From NCBI RefSeq assembly GCF_002878395.1, contig NC_061118.1, forward strand, positions 89,593,924 through 89,657,923: a stretch of 64,000 nt of DNA. The letters run 5' to 3'. The stretch is from Capsicum annuum (lineage: Eukaryota; Streptophyta; Magnoliopsida; Solanales; Solanaceae). Below the pieces are notes generated by a model that had not been told where the DNA came from, ran no database searches, and saw only the letters and a program-made list of their open reading frames with translations. Each line of letters begins with the position of its first letter. Within the stretch, counting starts at the first letter, position 1. Below are positions 10,758 to 20,404 of the stretch, in pieces. The position numbers and the translations under genes were made by a program.

Positions 10758-13700
10758 TATAAGGATTCGTGCATGATCATGGCCATAAAAGAGGATGACT
10801 GTGGGGTGCTAGAGTGCTAACCACCAATGACTTTTTTGGATTATCTCATAAAATTTCCCAAGCCACCAATATGCCCAAAAGGGTAAAAATAAAATAATAC
10901 AAGGCTATTATGGAAAAAATATAGACTTGAGAGCACACACTAAAGAAGTTAGAGAAGAGTGAGTGATGGTCTCCGAGTAAGACAAAAAGGATAAAGAACT
11001 ATGGATGAAGACAAGTGATGTGGGTCATGATGTGACATTAAATCAAATTCTACTTGAGAGGAAACCCTATTCAAGGTAGGTATTTTATTTTCTTAGTTTT
11101 TCTTTACTATTACGTTTGTTTTTGTTCTTTTTTTGAGTCACAGGTTGATGGGAAGTCGAATACCAGAGATCTAAGATAAGGAGCACAGAAAAGACTATGT
11201 GGGCTCCACTAGACCTTATTGATGACTAAACATGTTGCTAACCTTACATAGAGGCTTTAGAGAGAATTTCTATCCTAGCTTTTGAATTATACTTTGGGGA
11301 CAAAGTGTTTTTTCGAGTATTGGGTGGGGAATCTTCCCATTATTTATGGTAAAGTGCTACTATGGGATTTGTTTTTATTTGTTTTGTTACTTTTTGCCTA
11401 AATTTAAAAATTACTAAAATATTTTCTGTTTGTTTATTTTTAGTTTTTTGGTATTAGTCTAGTAGGACCACAATTCACCCACACTTGGCTTTTCTTTTCG
11501 ATCCTTTTTTGAATGGCGCCCATTGCACCCAGTATCCCTTTTTCATTTTTAGGAGTAAATTTTGAATTTTTTAAATAGGAATAAGTGAGATGTTCTTTCT
11601 AGTGCTATGGGTGATTACATGATGCAAGTAGTTTTGAATGTGAAAGAATGTGGAATGTGTTGAATGACAACTTTTGAGACTCATAGGCTCATTTATATTA
11701 CTTTTTTGTAAATTTGGCTTAATATTGAGTTTGTTCTATTACTTGGTTTAGATTCTATAGGGATTCTACTATTCTTGATCATGTGTCATGTGTCATGTGT
11801 CATGTGAGGCTTTTTTGTATGTCTGTTGTTTCATAGTGATATCTAGAACTTGCCTAGTTTCTGTGCGAAGCAAAATAAAGAGTTCTGGGTTTAGGAGATG
11901 ATATAGGTATTTCTTTGATAGCCACATCTCATACCCTCTACTATCTACCCTTGTGCATAATCTTAGTTAAACCGATTGAGCCATTATCCTATTCTTTGGT
12001 AGCCATATATGTAGCTTATTCCCATTCTTTGATTGACCATAATTTGATCCAAAGATCCTAAGTACTTATTTGATAATTAATACAACTAAGGAGTGTAAAA
12101 TTGAAAAAGGATAAGGTGAATGTGAATCCCCAAAATAGTAACTATTGGTGTTGAAGAACTTTACGTGTTGTTGTTGGGAGTAATGTAATGAAAAGAGAAA
12201 ATTTATCAAAACTAAATTATGTGTTGGTAGAAAATATTTCATTCCTATATGTAAACTAGCTTAAAGAGATGGGTCAAAAAAAAAGAAATGTTGGTTTAAA
12301 AATATAGTGAGAAAATGGTTGTTGAGAGAGAATTTTAATGTATAATGTGTTGCTAAAGCACTTATGGAAGATAATTACAATTACTGGCTAGAATAGTCCC
12401 TTTATGCCCCTTAGCCTTTATTACAAACAATAACATCCTATTTGATCTTGATCATTGATATTTTGATATTAGTGTAGAACTATACTAAATCCTATGGTTC
12501 ACCTTATGTTACATGATAATTCTATGTGAGAGTGAGCAAAAATTGATTCTTATACCCATTCTTGTGATGAATGGCATCTTTGTGAGTGGATATGGGTAAC
12601 TCTAATATAGTTAGGGAAAATGTTTGATGATATTTATATGACTTGTTTTATCTCATTAAGTTAGTACTATGCATGATTTTTCAACTTGGTTGAGTCAATT
12701 CCTGAGGATAGGGTATTTGGAAGTAGTGTTCATGAGTTTCAATTGTAATAAGGCATGCTTGGTGTGGAACTTGCTTGTCATATAGTTTTCATGGCCTTAG
12801 CTTGAGTGTCTTTCTTATTTTAATGGTGATATTGGAGTCTTCCTTATATGGTGATTTATGTGAAGAGTTTTTTTAGTATGAATAAAGGTTTTATGTGTGG
12901 GGTGATGATCTTATGTCGATTTATTAACCTAAGTGTCATTACTTACACTAGTTTATCCTAGTTCTGAGGATTTCTCGTGTGCGTAATAATTTGATATTAT
13001 ATAATTGAGAATCTAAGTGTTAAAATACTTGTTTATAATGTTTAAAGTGTATTCAAAACAATTTTGTAACCAAGTGATCACTTAGATTTTGACAAGAAAA
13101 CTAGTGCTACTAGCTTGAGCTATGTGTTGTTCTAGTGTATCTTGGTGAATTTCATTATGTTGTGTGCACTAATTCGTCTTGTTTGATGTTATAGTATGCC
13201 ATAGGTTATTTTAATATCAATGTTAGGAAGCTAAAATCTGAATTTGAAGTGGAAAGATGCCCAAGAAGTGAAGAATGAAAAGGCAAAAGGAAGGAGTTTA
13301 AGATGACCAAATATGGAAATTCTGAGAACAATCACGCCATTGGACCTCCAAGTTAAGGTAGTTCCACTCCCTTAGAAACATAATAAATGTGTCAAAAAAA
13401 GTGTTCATCCACTTTAAGGTCGTGACACTCCCCAAAATGCGGAGCAACGCTAGTGTGACATGCCCAAGGTCACAAAACAAACAACTTTTATCTTAGTATA
13501 AATAGAACATTTTTCTCTTGTTGTACACACCTTGGATGAGTTTTGGGCTTGGAAATACACTTGACAAGTCTTACTTTATGGTTCTAAATCTTTCCTTTAG
13601 TTTAGTTTTGGTTTTTATACGTGAATTTCAATCTTGTGATTCGTTGTAAGACCATGAGCGGCTAAACATCCTCTTCTAGAGTTAGGGACAAGAACATGAT

Positions 13701-14340
13701 TACTTAAGCTTATATTTGAGTTTTTAAAATTTTATTATTATTATTGTTTGTTCATATATCCTTTTTATTAATATTTTACATATTCGCAACCCGTATGATA
13801 AATCTATTTTTCTATTGTGAGACAGAAATTAGGAATAATAGATTAGAATGGGATGTATGGCGTGGGATCTTATACGGAAAGGGATTGAAGTTAAGAATTT
13901 CATTTAGGATAGGAATATACCTAAGTCGCCTTATTTGGTTCATATATGATATAAAATATAATTTTTTTTTCACTTATTTCTAGCATCCCTACTCAATGAT
14001 ATAGTTGTGGGGCTAAGTTAGAAATACAATTAGAGGATCAAAAGACCATAGTCATTATCAACCCCGTGAATCAATTAAATAAACCAAAAAAATTGTATAG
14101 CTAAGTAGGATTATTCATAGTGCCTTGATCCTGAATTCTTCCTTATTATTGTCTCCAATACTTTACATTATCAAATTATTTATGGTTACTTTAAGTTTTC
14201 ATATCTCAAATGTTATTGGGTACTCTTGTGCTTGTTTAATATTAGTAGTAATACTATGATTAGATTGTTTCTAACAAAAAGTCCCTGTACCTGGATTTTA
14301 AAGTTTATTTACTACTTGGGAGACCAGGTACAATTTTGTG
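10758..14340. other. Athila/Tat-like 3' region and LTR-like DNA, no gene
   Basis: Non-coding. 11034-11075 resembles the post-pol signature. 11080-11500 is a T-rich spacer of the type that follows it in Athila/Tat elements. Near 13650-13690 the phrase ACCATGAGCGGCTAAACATC resembles the transcribed part of Tat/Athila LTRs, downstream of a good TATA box (13497-13505). At 11780-11800 there is a short triplet of TCATGTG repeats. I could not find a matching second LTR, so element limits are unresolved. The open frames at 13298-13480 and 13744-13983 lack any recognisable motif. Confidence 0.45.
13497..13505 (+). promoter_or_regulatory. TATA box of an Athila/Tat-like LTR
   Basis: TATAAATAG is followed about 150 bp later by the ATGAGCGGCTAAAC phrase typical of the R/U5 part of Tat/Athila LTRs. 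This supports a plus-strand LTR promoter. Activity is not shown by sequence alone. Confidence 0.5.
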
Positions 14341-14845
14341 TGTGCTAGAATGCAACAGTGGTCAGATGTATGTCATACCTGCTAGACCCGAGGTTGAGTC
14401 TTCAAATGATATTATCACAGGAATGATTTTGGTGTGCTATCAGTTGGCTTTAACTCTATTTGATTTGGGATCCACTTATTCATATGTGACTTCTTATTAT
14501 GCCCTGTAGTTAGAGTTGTCTTTGCATTAATTATCTATGTCATTGTGCGTATCTACTACCACAGGTAATTCTTTAGTAGTGGATTAAGTTTATAGATCAT
14601 ATATTACGACTGTTCAAGAGTTTGACTCTCAGATTGGTCTTATTGCTTTAGCTATGGTGGATTTTTATGTGATTTTAGGTCTGGACTAATTATAGCACTA
14701 TCTTGCTATCTTGGATTATTTTGCCAAGACCATTCCCTTAGTTATGCCTGACATAGCGCTGATTGTGTGGCAGGGAGCTATTATCCATGAGCTAACGAGG
14801 ATTATTTTCTTCGATTGTTGTCATACTACCAAATTCATCTAGACT
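14341..14845 (+). pseudogene. Element D: protease part of Ty3/gypsy pol
   Basis: Plus-strand remnant of the host element D. The translation gives VMPARPEVESSNDIITGMIL, then the DLGSTYSYVTSYYAL active-site block (near 14465-14510), a VYRSYITTVQEF strand, VDFYVILGLD and the WQGAIIHELTRIIFF linker near 14770-14810. This is the protease and linker of a Tekay/Del-like pol. Stops (for example TAG after YYAL) show decay. It ends about 14845, where the caulimovirid DNA begins. The same pol resumes at 20403 inside RT. Gag and the 5' LTR of this element are not found upstream. Confidence 0.75.
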
Positions 14846-14879
14846 ACATTATAATATATTTGCCGGAGTTAGTAAAAAT

Positions 14880-15786
14880 TCAATAGATACACATACCCCC
14901 ACAAGTTAACACATACCGAGATAGGGGGGTGCGCGGATTTAATATATCTAATAGATTTAGTAGGTTTCTAGTGAATCTATTTTTATTAGTGCGTGGATAT
15001 TTTTTAAATTTTGTTTCAATATCTTTTAATAATTTACTTTTTTCGTAAGATTGTTCTTCTTGTAATGAGTTTTTTAAATTATATAAACTATCACATGTGC
15101 TTTTATCTAAATTTTCTAAGGTTTTTTCTATCCATACTAATTTTTCTTTTAGGTTTTCCATTATTTTTCTAATTCGGTTTCTATAATTAATTTCATTATT
15201 TAGATTTTCTTGATTTTCTCTAGTTTGTCTAATATATTCTAACATTTTTTAATTTGAATAATATCCTTCTGGGTAAATTTCCTCGTATAACTGTTCTAGA
15301 CAATTTGTAGTTTCAATTTCGTAGTCTATTACTTTTTCTAATATTATTTTCTTAATATCTATAATTTCTATGTTTTTAAGTATATATAAGATTAAAACTT
15401 TAAGATAATCTAAATGATCTATTTTCAAAAATTGGTATTTTGTAGTTGTTTGTTTTAGCCTTAGTAGTTTTTGCATATTTTTATTAAGAAATTTTATATC
15501 CTTATTTTCCATGTATTTATCTATATTTATTTTTATCCATTTTTCTAGTAACTGTATGTTTTTTTTTTTATATCTTTTTCTAAAAATTTTATGTAACTTA
15601 TCATCGTAAGTATTTATAAGAGTAGTTAGGTAGATATGGTATATAATTTACTCTAGTCATGTAATATTTACCAAAAGCTTTTTCTAATATGATTTTTCTT
15701 ATATCTGCTACTTTTATATTTCCAAGTGCATACAAAATAAGTATTTTGAATTTATCTACCATCACATCAGATAAATTATCATTCAT
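14880..15786 (-). pseudogene. Caulimovirid ORF downstream of the leader (ORF 1 position), broken
   Basis: Three minus-strand frames (15601-15786, 15249-15512, 14880-15245) lie one after another downstream of the viral leader. The first starts at the ATG 15784-15786. All are Lys/Ile/Asn-rich and helical. The first two share a repeated pattern, ILYxLxNI followed by DIxKIILEK, about 346 bp apart. The third has a heptad-like segment (about 15080-15200) suggesting a coiled coil, as seen in small virion-associated proteins of caulimovirids. Stops or shifts at about 15600 and 15247 separate them. I cannot name the product; position alone suggests the first ORF of the genome. The frame ends close to the virus/host junction. 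Confidence 0.55.
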
Positions 15787-15789
15787 TTT

Positions 15790-16500
15790 TATAAAATTGC
15801 TTTTTTCAAAATATTCCCTTCAACCATGTACATAAAATATAGTCATCTTAGCTTACTATATACTAGATTATTCTTAAATAATATGTTCTTCTGTCACTAT
15901 TAACATGGTAATCCGGATACTTTTTCCCTTAAACAGCGCCTCTACTTTGGTTACTCCCCGCCACGGCTTCTTGCCTCATTGGTTTCACCTTTAGGATGGC
16001 ATAGTCCTTAGGGATTTTTCTCCGTTTCCTCTTTGTTAATAAACTTCTTAACATATTATTCTTCGAATAATTCTACTATAAAGTAACTAATATGAATTTA
16101 TTTTATCATATCATGATTGTTGGAAATTATGAAATTATCTATTCATAATCATAAATAGATATACCTGTTCGGGTAGCTTTGATATTTCTGAGTTTTGTTG
16201 CTCCATAGCTTTTTCCATTGGAATATGTTTATTTAATTAACTGAGTAAAATATTTTTTGTGGAGTGGAGAGAGGAAAGTTGCTTCAACGCATGAAGGCTT
16301 GCCTTTGCAATGCCTTCTGCCTTTGTTATATATAGAACGAAAATTTACAAACTTTCTTTACACGTTTTCTAAAAACTAAAGATTTAAAACTAACTTAAAG
16401 AAAATAAAGTCAACAAAAATGGCCTATGGCCTATCCTACTCTAAAGAAAAGTCTTAAATGTAAGAAAGAGTAATAATTGCTTTACATTATTGTATCGTAA
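15790..16500 (-). promoter_or_regulatory. Caulimovirid intergenic region and leader
   Basis: Non-coding on the minus strand between the transactivator-position ORF and the ORF-1-like frame. It has a TATA-like CTATATATAAC (16326-16336), then a GC-richer leader start (GCCTTCATGCGTTGAAGC near 16275-16300) and, about 100 bp after the TATA, AATAAA (16228-16233). TATA followed by a close polyadenylation signal is the arrangement used by caulimovirids to make a terminally redundant pregenomic RNA. A short frame starts near 16220 but has no recognised counterpart. I did not find a convincing tRNA-iMet primer site. Confidence 0.55.
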
Positions 16501-17843
16501 GAAAAATTTGTACAATAAGTCCAAATATCTTCCGTTGTCGTATCTGCTCCATTATTGCTCTTTATCTTATCTTTCCAGCTGGCATTTTGTCTTCTTGATT
16601 TTTATTCTAGATGTACCTCTGGAATAATATTATCTTCTCCATTGCACCTCGAACATTGGTGGTCTGGATATTTATGTCCAATTATTTTACAGTATCTTGT
16701 TAGCAGTCCGTCTGAAATAAATCCTTTTTTGATTGCTCTTGCGGTAGATTATTTTTCTGGGTTGAGTAGCATCATTATCCATTGTCTTACGTCTTCCATA
16801 TCTGCTTGTCGTAGCTCTTTTGAATTTGAGTAAATCATTTGATGATCTCTTGAATAGTAGCTCCATATTGGGTTTCCGTTAGTATAATTATTTGCTAATT
16901 CTTGAATGATCGTAGCTAGTCCAATAAGTCTTTTATTTGCATAAAAATCTGGTATCTCAATTCTGGGTATCTCTTATTGTTGCTTAATATCTTCTGGTAT
17001 AATCATATCTCTTGTTAGTCCTATCTTTACAACTTGTATAACTGGTTTTATTTCATCATATAATATCTCTGCTGGTGCAGTATAACATTTTATATAAAAT
17101 AAATTTCCTTTTGTTATTCTTTTGTAGGTAGTGAATATCTTCTATAGTTCTTCCATAGCTGTTAGCTCTTCTCCGTCTTGGGTATATATGGTATTTAGTA
17201 GTCCATAGTCAAAACAGGTTTTAACTAGGCTTGGGTTAGTTTTGAGTAGTGCTATTAGTTTATTATATCCTTGTAATTTTTGGGTTATATAATTGGTATT
17301 TGGTTCTTTGATGTCTGTAGCTCTGGGGTTATGATTTAGAAAGGTTTGTACTCTGTATATATTTTCTATGTATTTCTGGGCGGTGTAGTTGTATACTTTT
17401 TTGTCTTGGTTTAGGCTATCTCGGTATGTGTTAACTTGTGGGGGTATGAATAAATGGTCTTTTTGTGTTTTGGGGGTAAATGGTTTTTCAAATATTTTAT
17501 TCATATTTACATTCTGGTATCTTGGTCTATTAACTCCTTTGCTTGTACCTGCAGAAGTAGATTGATAAATGTTATGGGCTTTATGGAGTGTCCCAACGTC
17601 TCCTTCTAGCTCTGGATTTTTAATGTCTTCCGATCGACATAGCTCTGCACACTGCTGAGTTAGCTGATTTGTAGCTATAGACTTCAGTTTATCTTCATTA
17701 GTCTTTAGCTTTTCTATCTCATTACCCATACTGTCCACTTTCATTGAAAGCGTAGTTAGGGTGTTAAGTATTTTTTCTAGAGTATCTTCCTCTACTATTT
17801 CAGTCTGTGTAGCTTTGTCTTGATATGTAATCTGCAATAACAT
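16500..17843 (-). pseudogene. Caulimovirid ORF in the transactivator/viroplasmin position
   Basis: Minus-strand frame starting at the ATG 17841-17843. It overlaps the last 44 bp of the polymerase ORF in another frame. Open for 233 codons to 17142, then continuing in frame through stops at 17139-17141, about 16975 and about 16750. It has an N-terminal helical segment with a coiled-coil look (residues about 20-60), a Pro/Asn-rich middle, a helical core (residues about 160-230) and, further down, a C-x4-H-x4-H-x-C-x2-C cluster near 16625-16680. The place after polymerase and before the intergenic region is that of the translational transactivator (TAV), which in the family lets ribosomes reinitiate and forms inclusion bodies. 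The assignment rests mainly on position. Confidence 0.55.
17597..17794 (-). repeat. Inverted repeat arm 1 (inside the transactivator-position ORF)
   Basis: 198 bp that recur in reverse complement at 20207-20404 with one mismatch. This arm is in its native place, covering roughly codons 17-82 of the ORF in the transactivator position. Confidence 0.95.
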
Positions 17844-19734
17844 TTTTGTTAGTACTGATCACTTCAATTGTAAATGTGAAATTTAATATATTTAAAACTA
17901 GTCTCCGAATCTCTTTTGTTGTAACTGAATTTTGTATTTTCTTTGTTAACCACCAGCGTACCTGTGTATTATCTGTTCGTACAATAAATTTGTTATATAC
18001 AATATATGGCTCAAATGCTAATAAACATTTATATAATGAACATAATTCTTTCCTACTTATTTCCCATTTTATTTTTGTCTCGTTGAACGTACCTGAGTAG
18101 TATCTACAATGGTGTTCTATTTTTTCTGCTTCATACCGATATTTAAGTACTCCTCCGTAACTATATTCACTAGCATCTGCTTCTACTATATATATAAATT
18201 TTCTATTTTCATCTGGAAATTGTAATTTTGGTAATTCTCTACAAAGTAATTTTATTTTTTGAACTTGTTTTTTATCTTTTTCATCATAGTTATATTCTAT
18301 ATCCTTTTTTAATTTTTTCTGAAGTGGTTTTAAAGTTTCTGCTAATTTTGGAATATATTCTCTTACTTGGTTTACTAGTCCTAAAAATGATTGTAATTTC
18401 TTTTTTGTATCTAATTCTTCTTTCGAATTTATTATTTTTTGTACTATGTGTTGTTGCATTTTTACTCCACTTTTATCTATTTGTATTCCTAAAAACTCTA
18501 TCTGATTTTTCATAATTTCAGCTTTCTTTTTGCTTAGACTTATTCCCGATTTTTCTATTATATCTGTAAACTGTTCTAATAATTTTAAATGTTCTTCTTT
18601 GGTTTTTGTGTGTAATAATATATCATCTATGTATACTATACAATTAGATAATTGTTTAAAATAATTATCCATAAAATGTTGATATCTACCTTGTGCATTT
18701 TTATATCCAAATGGTAACACGTTCCATTCATAAAATCCTTGTGGTACCGTAAATGCGGTTAATTCTTTAGATTCTTCTTCTAGCTTTAGGTGGTAAAATC
18801 CTGATTTACAATCAAATTTGCTAAAATAATTATATCCTTGGATTTGTCTTATTTTTAATATCTTATTTGGTATTGGGTAATTATAGGTTATAGTTTTTGC
18901 ATTTAAATTTCTATAGTCAATAACCATCCTACTTTTTCCTCTTTTTTGTTCACTATGTTTATTTACTATAAATGCTGGACTATTATGTTTACTATAACTT
19001 TTTTGTATATATTGTTTTTCTAATAATTCATCTATGTGCATTTTAAATTCTTTTAAATCATCAAAATTATATGTTAATGGTTTTTGTGTTGTTATGCTAT
19101 TTTTATCTATTAATTCAATTTTTATAGTAGTTTTATGTTTTTCCCATCCTTTTAATGGATCTTCACTATATAATTGTTCTAATTTTTTCTGAATTATTTC
19201 TATTTTATTTATTGAAAATATAGTTATTTCTGTTTTATTTATCGAAAATACTACTAGTTCTATTGTATCTTCAGTATTTTTTATATATTCTAACTTTTGT
19301 GTAATTTTTTCACTTCCTCTTATCCAATCAGTTTTCTTTCTTATTTTATTATTAACTCTTTTTGCTCTTACTTTTTGTTTACATGGTGTTGTAAACCACC
19401 AGTCTGTTTTGGTTATTATATGTGGGTATAATTTATCTAAAAATGGCATTCCTAAAAGTATATCTTTTGATGTTAATTCATAATTATAAATTTCTTCTAT
19501 TGTTAATATCTTATCCCATACTTGTATTTTTACATTCCTAGCTTTATAAGTAATTAGGCTTCCTTCATTATTAAATCCTTTAACTATTGTTGGTGTTTTT
19601 AATTTATCCCATTTACTTTCTGGTAAGCAATTATATCTGCATAAATTAGCTTCTGCTCCTGTATCTATCATTGGCGTATAATATCTACTGTAATATCCTT
19701 CTACTACTATCTTCATTAATACATATATCTTCAT
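17800..19734 (-). CDS. Caulimovirid polymerase: protease, reverse transcriptase, RNase H
   Basis: Open frame of 644 codons on the minus strand. It starts at the ATG 19732-19734, one base after the stop of the frame upstream. Residues about 20-30 hold a retropepsin site (IDTGAEAN) with an ILLGMPFLD end motif near residue 95. RT spans about residues 230-430, with VIDYRNLN, a SGFYHLKL region, FTVPQGFYEWNVLPFGYKNA and the catalytic YIDD (near residue 370). RNase H spans about 510-640, with ADASEYSYGG, a KELCSLYKC helix and the RTDN and IADYISR blocks. In infecting relatives this enzyme converts pregenomic RNA to DNA. No internal stop is present, unlike all transposon genes here. Whether it is transcribed cannot be told. 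Confidence 0.9.
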   Translation of the reverse strand: MKIYVLMKIVVEGYYSRYYTPMIDTGAEANLCRYNCLPESKWDKLKTPTIVKGFNNEGSLITYKARNVKIQVWDKILTIEEIYNYELTSKDILLGMPFLDKLYPHIITKTDWWFTTPCKQKVRAKRVNNKIRKKTDWIRGSEKITQKLEYIKNTEDTIELVVFSINKTEITIFSINKIEIIQKKLEQLYSEDPLKGWEKHKTTIKIELIDKNSITTQKPLTYNFDDLKEFKMHIDELLEKQYIQKSYSKHNSPAFIVNKHSEQKRGKSRMVIDYRNLNAKTITYNYPIPNKILKIRQIQGYNYFSKFDCKSGFYHLKLEEESKELTAFTVPQGFYEWNVLPFGYKNAQGRYQHFMDNYFKQLSNCIVYIDDILLHTKTKEEHLKLLEQFTDIIEKSGISLSKKKAEIMKNQIEFLGIQIDKSGVKMQQHIVQKIINSKEELDTKKKLQSFLGLVNQVREYIPKLAETLKPLQKKLKKDIEYNYDEKDKKQVQKIKLLCRELPKLQFPDENRKFIYIVEADASEYSYGGVLKYRYEAEKIEHHCRYYSGTFNETKIKWEISRKELCSLYKCLLAFEPYIVYNKFIVRTDNTQVRWWLTKKIQNSVTTKEIRRLVLNILNFTFTIEVISTNKNVIADYISRQSYTD

Positions 19735-19735
19735 T

Positions 19736-20206
19736 TCATGTTAAGGCTCTTTTTAAGAATAACTTTTCTTTGTTATATGTTAAGGTTAATTGTGTATGTT
19801 CTATATTATATGGTTTTACTTGTTCTAACCATTTTATTCCTAATATTATATCTGCTTTTTGCATTTCTTCCTTTACTTCGAAATCTATTTTTATTTTTCT
19901 CAATCCTAATATTATTTCTTTTTCTGCTATATTTTTATTATTTATTAAACTTCTTGGTAGATCTGGGCATATATCATTGTCAGTTTTTATTTCTTCATTT
20001 TTTACTACATATTTTGCTATATGATTTTCTTCTTGTCCTGTATTCAAAAGTATTAAATATTCTTTTTCATTTATTTTTCCCGTTATGTAATATTGGTTTA
20101 AATTACTTATTGAATTTGTTTCATAACTTGTTCTTTTTGATGAGCTTGATGATTCTCGTTTTTCATTAGCTATTCTTTTTGTTGTACTTATTCTATCATT
20201 TACTAT
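19736..20206 (-). pseudogene. 3' end of an upstream caulimovirid frame with a retropepsin-like domain
   Basis: The minus-strand frame is open from the inversion junction (about 20206) to the stop at 19736-19738, so its true start is missing. It has a LLNTGQEEN stretch near 20020-20060, which looks like a retropepsin active site with Asn where the catalytic Asp is expected, and an ILGIKWLE motif near 19835-19860 that resembles the retropepsin C-terminal ILG motif. It ends one base before the polymerase ATG (TGA-A-ATG), which suggests coupled translation. It could be the tail of a coat-protein/protease frame. That two protease-like units lie in tandem is visible in sequence; their roles are inference. 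Confidence 0.55.
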
Positions 20207-20404
20207 TAGAGGAAGATACTCTAGAAAAAATACTTAACACCCTAACTACGCTTTCAATGAAAGTGGACAGTATGGGTAATGAGATAGAAAAGCTAAAGAC
20301 TAATGAAGATAAACTGAAGTCTATAGCTACAAATCAGCTAACTCAGCAGTGTGCAGAGCTATGTCGATCGGAAGACATTAAAAATCCAGAGCTAGAAGAA
20401 GACG
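20207..20404 (+). repeat. Inverted repeat arm 2, at the virus/gypsy junction
   Basis: Reverse-complement copy of 17597-17794, identical except at about 20399. It is joined on its left to the upstream viral frame and on its right, within the triplets GAC GAA TAA GG, to the RT of element D. The arms are separated by about 2.4 kb holding the whole polymerase ORF. A transcript through both could fold into a 198-bp duplex. Confidence 0.95.

Larger units (their letters stand above)
14850..20404 (-). other. Endogenous caulimovirid (pararetrovirus) segment
   Basis: About 5.55 kb of Caulimoviridae-like DNA in minus orientation, integrated into element D. Order on the minus strand: end of an upstream frame with a retropepsin-like motif, PR-RT-RNase H polymerase, an ORF in the transactivator position, an intergenic region with TATA and polyadenylation signals, then an ORF-1-like frame. 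This is a permuted, incomplete genome: movement and coat protein regions are not seen. The polymerase plus a following overlapping ORF fits Solendovirus/Cavemovirus-like viruses, the group known as endogenous copies in Solanaceae. Genus is inference. Both ends abut gypsy sequence, and the right end is an inverted duplication. Confidence 0.85.

Noticed and set aside
17846..20169. Plus-strand open frames opposite the viral polymerase (for example 18228-18515, 19671-20024, 19738-20169)
   Set aside because: They are Leu/Phe-rich mirror images of the Lys/Glu-rich minus-strand viral frames, with no family motif of their own.
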